From Antilocapra americana (Eukaryota; Chordata; Mammalia; Artiodactyla; Antilocapridae), in NCBI GenBank assembly GCA_007570785.1, contig ML660211.1, forward strand, positions 6,414,774-6,478,773: DNA of 64,000 bases. Direction: 5' to 3'. Of this stretch, positions 58,940 through 64,000 are shown piece by piece (the first letter of the stretch is position 1; the number at the start of each line of letters is the position of its first letter). A program made the position numbers and the translations under genes. The notes below the pieces were generated by a model. That model ran no database searches, was not told where the DNA came from, and was given only the letters and a program-made list of their open reading frames with translations.

Positions 58940-59595
58940 TGTATAATCATAAGGAATTTTATTTAGGTCTTACCTGAATGGTCTTCCCTACTTTCTTCAA
59001 TTTATGTCTAAATTTGGCAATAAGGAGTTCAGGATCTGAGCCACAGTGAGCTCTTGATCTTGTTTGGCTGACTATATAGACCTTCTCCATGTTTAGCTGC
59101 GAAGAAGATAATCAATCTGATTTTAGTACTGACCATCTGGCAATGTCCATGCGTAGAGTCTTCTCTTGTGTTGTTGCAAGAGGGTGTTTGCTATGACCAG
59201 TGCATTCTCTTCACAGAACTCTGTTAGCATTTGCCCTGCTTCATTCTCTACTCCAAGGTCAAATTTGCCTGTTATTCCAGGTATCTTTTAACTTCCTTCT
59301 TTTGCATTTCAGTCTGCTATAATGAAAAGGACATCTTTTTTGAGTGTTAGTTCTAGAAGCTCTTGTAGGTCTTCATAGAACCGTTCAATTTCAGCTTTTC
59401 AGCATTCCTGGTTGGGGCACAGACTTGCATTATCTTGATATTGAATGGTTTTTCTTGGAAACAAATCGAGATCATTTGTCATTTTTGAGACTGCACCCAA
59501 CCACTGCATTTCCTACTCTGCTGTTGACTATGAGGGCTACTCCATTTCTTTTAAGGGACTCTTGCCCGCAGGAGTAGATATAATGGTCATCTGAG

Positions 59596-60092
59596 GCCTT
59601 CTTCAATGAATAATGCAAAGAAATAGGAAAACAAGAGAAGAGGAAAGACTAGAGACCATTTCAAGAAAACTGGAAATATCAAAGGAACATTTCATCCAAA
59701 GATGGAAAAATAAAGGACAGAAATGGTAAAGACTTAATAGAGATAAAAGAGATCAAGAAGAGATGGCAAAAATACATGAAAGAACTGCACAAAAAATATC
59801 TTAAAGACCCCGGTAATCACGATGATGTGGTCACTCATCCAGAGCCAGACATTCTGGAGGGTGAAGTCAAGTGGACCTTAGGAAGCATTGCTGCCAATAA
59901 AGTAAGTGGAGGTGATCTAATTCCAGGAGACCTATTTAAAATCCTAAGAAATGATGCTTTTAAAATGCTGTACTCAATTTGCCAGCAAATTTGGAAAACC
60001 CAGCAGTGGTCAAAGGACTGAAAAAGTTCAATCTTCACCCCAATTCCCAAGAACTGCAGTACTAAACAATGTTAAAAATACCAAACAGTTGC
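59596..60092 (+). mobile_element. BovB LINE copy D, first part
   Basis: Plus-strand BovB starting mid-ORF at GCCTTCTTCAATGAATAATG and running through AAAGGACAGAAATGGTAAAG, CACTCATCCAGAGCCAGACA and CAGCAAATTTGGAAAACCCA to ACCAAACAGTTGC, where an LTR has inserted. The frame at 59776-60021 encodes VVTHPEPDILEGEVKWTLGS and is otherwise degraded. Confidence 0.93.
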
Positions 60093-60731
60093 TGTTGTGA
60101 GCTGCATGTTATGACAGATCTGTAACCTCTGGAGGAGAGGATTTTGATCCAAGGTCAGAGATGAGGCTTGACTACAGAGAAAGGGAAAGCTTCTGACATA
60201 GACATCAGAAGGGGACAGAAAGAGGGCCCCCTTGTTAGTTTTTGCAGCAAGGGTTATGTCTGTTAGAAAGCTATTAATCATATAAGAGAAATACCTCAAG
60301 GCTGAGGGAGTTTCACCAGGCCCCTCTCCCATAATATGCATTTTTGAGATAGAATAGCTCGAGGTGTGTCATCCTCCGGCCATAAAACAATTGACAGGAA
60401 TACTGGTTTGTTGAGCCTTTATCAGCCCAAGGTTTGAGAAAAGAAAAAAGTTAGTCTTAGGTGGAATCATTTTGAAGAAAGGCAAATTCCAAAGCAAATA
60501 CATAGCTTCATTAAAATAACTTAAGAAAAACATTTTCATAAGAAAAATGCATTGGTTAGCTGAAGGCAGAACCAGGTGTCTTCAACACATAATTAAAAGA
60601 AGCCTTTTTTAGTTTTGTGTAGAGAAGGAAAAAAAGAAACAAACAAACAAAAATCTGCTACTTGCAGTTTATTTCCTCCTGCCACCTGGCTACCTCTAGC
60701 CTTCCTACCTGTTACTCTCTCATTATCAGAC
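60093..60731 (+). mobile_element. Solo LTR of an endogenous retrovirus inside BovB copy D
   Basis: Starts TGTTGTGAGCTGCATG and shares blocks with the LTR at 23403/25532 (GGAAAGCTTCTGACATAGAC, CCCCCTTGTTAG, CCTCTCCCATAAT). The BovB motif is duplicated across it: CAGTTGC at 60086-60092 and CAATTGC at 60731-60737, which fits a 6-base target duplication with one mutation. No retroviral genes are present. Confidence 0.78.
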
Positions 60732-60955
60732 AATTGCCCTCATCTCCCACGCTGGTTAAGGTTATGCTCAAAATCCTTCCAGCTAGGTTTCAACAGTACA
60801 TTAACTGAGAACTTCCAGATGTTCAAACTGGGTATAGAAAAGGCAGAGGAAACAGACCAAATTGCCAACATTTGCTGGATCATAGAGAAAGCAAGGGAAT
60901 TTAAAAAAGCATCTATCTCTATATCATGGACTACACTAAAGCCTTTGATTATGTG
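60732..60955 (+). mobile_element. BovB LINE copy D, second part
   Basis: Resumes at CAATTGCCCTCATCTCCCAC and runs through GGTTATGCTCAAAATCCTTC and ACCAAATTGCCAACATTTGC to GCCTTTGATTATGTG, where a SINE is inserted. Confidence 0.93.
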
Positions 60956-61152
60956 AAAAGTGTGAAAGTTGCTCAGTTGTATCCACCTCTTTGAGACCCC
61001 ATGGACTATGCAGTCCATGGAATTCTCCAGGCCAGAATACTGGAGTGGATAGCCTTTCCCTTCTCCAGCAGACCTTCCCAACCCCGGAATTGAACTGGGG
61101 TCTCCTGTAGTGCAGATGGATTCTTTACCAACTGAGCTATCAGGGAAGCCTA
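60956..61152 (-). mobile_element. Bov-tA SINE inside BovB copy D
   Basis: Minus-strand full-length copy: GAAAGTTGCTCAGTTGTATC at the left, CAACTGAGCTATCAGGGAAG at the right. BovB continues directly afterwards. Confidence 0.94.
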
Positions 61153-61540
61153 GGGATCATAACAAACTGTGGAAAACTCTTAGAGTGATGGCAATACCAG
61201 ACCACCTTAACTGTCTCCTGAGAAATATGTATGCGTGTCAAGAAGAAGTAGTTAAAACACTATATGGAACAACACACTACTTCAAAATTGAGGAAGGAGT
61301 AAAACAAGGCAGTTTATTGTCATCCTGTTTATTTAAATTATATGCAGAACATATCATGTGAAATGCCGGGCTGGATGAGTTACAAGTTGAAATCAAGATT
61401 GCCAGGAGAAATATCAACAACCTCACATGCAAATTAAATGACTTTAATGGCAGAAAAAGAAGTGGAATTAAAGAGCCTCATGATGAGGGTGAAAGAGGAG
61501 AGTGAAAAGCTGGCTTAAAATTCAATATTAAAAACACTGA
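61153..61540 (+). mobile_element. BovB LINE copy D, third part
   Basis: RT region after the SINE: the frame at 61110-61361 contains DHNKLWKTLRVMAIPDHLNC and SLLSSCLFKLYAEHIM. The YADD region is destroyed (about 61420-61445). It stops after GAGAGTGAAAAGCTGGCTTA without reaching the BovB 3' end, and another BovB begins. Confidence 0.92.
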
Positions 61541-61783
61541 ACATCAACATTTTACATCAATGTTTTAGGAATCAGTGAACTAAAATGGACAGGAATGGGT
61601 GAATTTAATTCATATGACCATAGTATCTATGACTGTGGGCAAGAATACTAGAGAAGAGATGGAGTAGCCCTCACAGTCAACAAAAGAATCCAAAATGCAG
61701 TACTTGGAGTGGAATCTTAAAAATGACAGAATGATAGCGGTTCGTTTCCAAGGCAAACCATTCAATATTACAGTAATACAAGT
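61541..61783 (+). mobile_element. BovB LINE copy E, endonuclease segment
   Basis: Starts in the BovB endonuclease region (TTTTAGGAATCAGTGAACTA, CAGGAATGGGTGAATTTAAT, GTTTCCAAGGCAAACCATTC) and stops at CAGTAATACAAGTC, where it joins RT sequence. About 1.4 kb of BovB is deleted between the two. A small duplication of an ACATTTTACATCAATGTTTT-like segment marks its left edge. Confidence 0.9.
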
Positions 61784-61834
61784 CAGGAAAACATCTATTT
61801 CTGCTTTATTGACTATGCCAAAGCCTTTGACTGT

Positions 61835-62257
61835 GTGGATCACAATAAACTGTGGAAAATTCTTAAAGAAATGGGAATATCAGACCACCTGACCTGCCTC
61901 TTGAGAAATCTGTATGCAGGTCAGGAAGCAACAGTTAGAACTGGACATGGAATAACAGACTGGTTCCAAATCAGCAAAGGAGTATGTCAAGGTTGGATAT
62001 TGTCACCCTGCTTATTTAATTTATATAAAGAGTACATCATGCAAAATGCCAGGTTGGATGAAGCACAATCTGGAATTAAGATTGCCGAGAGACATATCCA
62101 TAACCTCAGATATGCAGATGACACCCTCCTTATGGCAAAAGTGAAAAGGAACTTAAAGCAGCTCTTGATGAAGTTGAAAGAGGATAGTGAAAAAAGTGGC
62201 TTGAAACTAAACATTCAAAAAACTAAGGTCATGGCATCTGGTTCCATCACTTCATAG
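61835..62257 (+). pseudogene. BovB reverse transcriptase fragment with intact YADD
   Basis: A 140-codon frame: MDHNKLWKILKEMGISDHLT, CLLRNLYAGQEATVRTGHGI, TDWFQISKGVCQGWILSPCL, FNLYKEYIMQNARLDEAQSG, HNLRYADDTLLMAK, then SGLKLNIQKTKVMASGSITS and a stop. It covers the RT fingers and palm with the catalytic YADD. The apparent start methionine is internal to the real ORF, upstream RT sequence lies in another frame, and the endonuclease is mostly deleted, so no active protein is expected. Confidence 0.94.
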
Positions 62258-62375
62258 CAAATAGATGGGGAAACAATGGAAACAGTGAGAGACTTTATTT
62301 TCTTGGGCTCCAAAATCACTACAGATGGTGACTATAGCCATGAAATTAAAAGACGCTTGCTCCTTGGATGAAAAG

Positions 62376-62865
62376 CTATGACCAACCTAGACAGAATATT
62401 AAAAAGTATGGAGACATTACTTTGCCAACAAATGTCCTTCTACTCAAAGCTATGGTTTTTCCAGTAGTCATGTATGGATATGAGATTTGGACTACAAATA
62501 GCCGACTGCCAAAGAACTGATGCTTTTGAACTATGGTGTTGAAGAAAACTCTTGAGAGTCCCTTAGACTGCAAGGAGATCAAACCAGTTAATTCCAAGTC
62601 AAATCCGTCCTGAGTATTCATTGGAAGGACTGATGCTGAAGCTGAAACTCCCATATTTTGGACACCTGATGCAAAGAACAGACTCACTGGAGAAGACCCT
62701 GGTGCTGGGAAAGATTGAATGTGGAAGGAAAAGGGGATGACAGAGAATAAGATCGTTGGGTGGCACCATCGACTCAACGGACATGAGTTTGAGTAAGCTC
62801 CCCGAGTTGGTGATGGACAGGAAATCCTGGAAAACTGTAGTCCATGGGGCTGCAGAGTCAGACAC
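62376..62865 (+). pseudogene. BovB C-terminal coding region, broken
   Basis: Plus-strand sequence AAAGCTATGACCAACCTAGA to GAGTTGGTGATGGACAGGAA corresponds to the BovB C-terminal part, but a missing base after TATGGATATGAGA and other changes break the frame. The long minus-strand frames here (62376-62867 and 62599-62865) are antisense shadows of this BovB sequence, not genes. Confidence 0.88.
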
Positions 62866-62887
62866 AACTGAGTGACTGAACTGAACT

Positions 62888-64000
62888 CATCTTAGCCTAA
62901 TGGTCTTTTGTATTTTTCTATTTATTTTATAAATTACATGCAAAATCCTATATTTCACTTTGGGTAAGTAAAATGCAAATAAAATGTAAGAGCTTCGAAA
63001 CTTTACAATTTTATTAAGCTCTCCCCTTCCCTTACACTATTTGCCATATGTATTATATTAACATATGTTATAAACCCCACAGTATAATGTCATAGATTTT
63101 CCTTTAAACTTCCATATGTATATTAAGAAAATTAAAATTAAATATAGTTTTATACCTAATCACATATTTATTATATAGCTACCTCTTCATTATTAAAGCT
63201 TTGAGTTTCCATCTACAATAAATCAGTTATATCCTGAAAGCTTTTTTAAATAGTTCTGAGAAATTCACTAGGTTATTATTTACAGATTTCATGGCCTGGT
63301 AAAGACTGTAGCTGTATCTAACTGCTTCAGTCACAGATTTCTGAATTCCAACCTGTTCTTCATTTATACATAGTTTCTCATAGATCTGGATCAGCTGAGT
63401 CAATATTTTGTTAAAATAGTGTTTAAATCCAACGCATGTGAGGAGTAGACGGACACAAAATTACCTGGGTATGTTCAAATATTAATTTCTTAAGGTATAC
63501 TGGTAAATATCTTTATCTAATAAATAGGTTAACTAATTTTTCAGAAGTTATTTTTTCCCAGTAATGGTTATAAGATATCACAACATCTATTGTTTACTTC
63601 TTTCTTCATGATTTACATATCGTTTAGCTCACATGAACTGGAAAGAAAAGTTAATGACTTCTTTTTTGTCCCTTCCACTCTTTTTTTTTCCTAATCTTGG
63701 CTTCTGCTTATGGCATTACAATTCAAATCAATTTGAGTAAAAGGAGAGCTAAAGCTAAAAGCCAGAAATAAGATGTGTCTTATTTAACACTTCCAACCCA
63801 AGACACTACATTTCTCTATCTGAGAACAATAAAAAGATAAAAAAAAAATTTTCAACTCAAGAAGGATAATGAAAAGACTATTCCAAGTAATAACATAAAA
63901 AGCCATCCTACAAATATATTAAAGTTAAACCAACCTTAAAGTTGGAGAAATGCAATTCAGAGACTAAAATAACATAAAACTGGATCTGCCTCAGATAAAA
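62888..64000. other. Unassigned AT-rich DNA
   Basis: About 1.1 kb with no gene or recognisable repeat up to the window end. Part around 63280-63430 has more balanced composition. Confidence 0.5.

Larger units (their letters stand above)
56933..59595 (-). mobile_element. BovB LINE copy C, nearly full length
   Basis: The most complete BovB of the window (about 2.66 kb; the family is about 3.2 kb). On the minus strand it runs from the endonuclease region (antisense of ACTCAGATGACCATTATATC, at about 59590) through the RT core (57630-58330) and the C-terminal region to the 3' end with TCAGTTCAGTTCAG at 56933. The 5' UTR and the first part of the endonuclease are missing. Many frames are broken. 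At 59595 it joins head-to-head with a plus-strand BovB. Confidence 0.94.
61784..62887 (+). mobile_element. BovB LINE copy E, RT to 3' end
   Basis: Continues from AGGAAAACATCTATTTCTGC through the RT core and C-terminal region to the 3' end GAGTGACTGAACTGAACTC. This is the least diverged BovB coding sequence in the window. Confidence 0.94.

Noticed and set aside
56933..61540. Head-to-head BovB copies C and D as one twin-primed insertion
   Set aside because: At the junction the plus segment starts downstream of the minus segment in BovB coordinates and then runs further downstream, so the two overlap instead of forming the twin-priming order.
62376..62867. 163-codon minus-strand frame, the longest in the window
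   Set aside because: It is the antisense of the BovB C-terminal coding region; BovB antisense is often open by chance.

Overview
The window is a piece of ruminant (Bovidae-type) nuclear DNA. The diagnosis rests on many Bov-tA/Bov-A2 tRNA-derived SINEs, several copies of the RTE-type LINE BovB, bovine-type L1 3' ends, one cetartiodactyl CHR-type SINE, and ruminant endogenous-retrovirus LTRs, set in AT-rich DNA with older mammalian repeats (L1M, L2, MIR, MER5A, a Tigger-like DNA element). I find no intact host gene, no convincing host exon, no tRNA or rRNA gene, no CRISPR array and no CpG island. The longer open frames that I can explain are remnants of LINE proteins. The window looks like a gene desert or a stretch of a very long intron; the species within the ruminants cannot be fixed from sequence alone.

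Layout. 1-8 kb: an A-rich start, an unidentified GC-rich segment, a BovB fragment, three minus-strand SINEs, then an old L1 3' end split by a younger L1. 8-14.5 kb: mostly unassigned AT-rich DNA with one SINE. 14.5-21.3 kb: a BovB 3' end, a SINE dimer inside a long direct repeat, and old L1 tails. 21.6-26.5 kb: a nest in which a BovB copy holds a SINE and an LTR, and the LTR holds a second BovB whose 5' part is inverted. 26.6-36 kb: a Tigger-like element, MIRs, two SINEs and much unassigned DNA. 36-44 kb: many SINEs, BovB 3' ends and L1 tails. 44-48.5 kb: old L1 ORF2 pieces, one split by a young L1, and a separate L1 ORF2 fragment with an inverted 5' piece flanked by a 30-base direct repeat. 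48.5-56.8 kb: a HAL1/L1M-like element, a solo LTR with a 4-base target duplication, and an old L1 tail. 56.9-62.9 kb: a large BovB cluster, one minus copy head-to-head with two plus copies, containing another solo LTR and a SINE.

The annotated elements do not form a pathway or operon. The history is layered retrotransposition: older L1/MIR/L2 remnants, then BovB, LTRs and L1, then SINEs. The observations most worth checking are structural: the inverted BovB inside an LTR, the inverted and 3'-truncated L1 with its 30-base duplication, and the head-to-head BovB arms that could fold as double-stranded RNA if transcribed. Family names come from recognising sequence signatures, not from a database search, and boundaries are usually good to about 5-20 bases.
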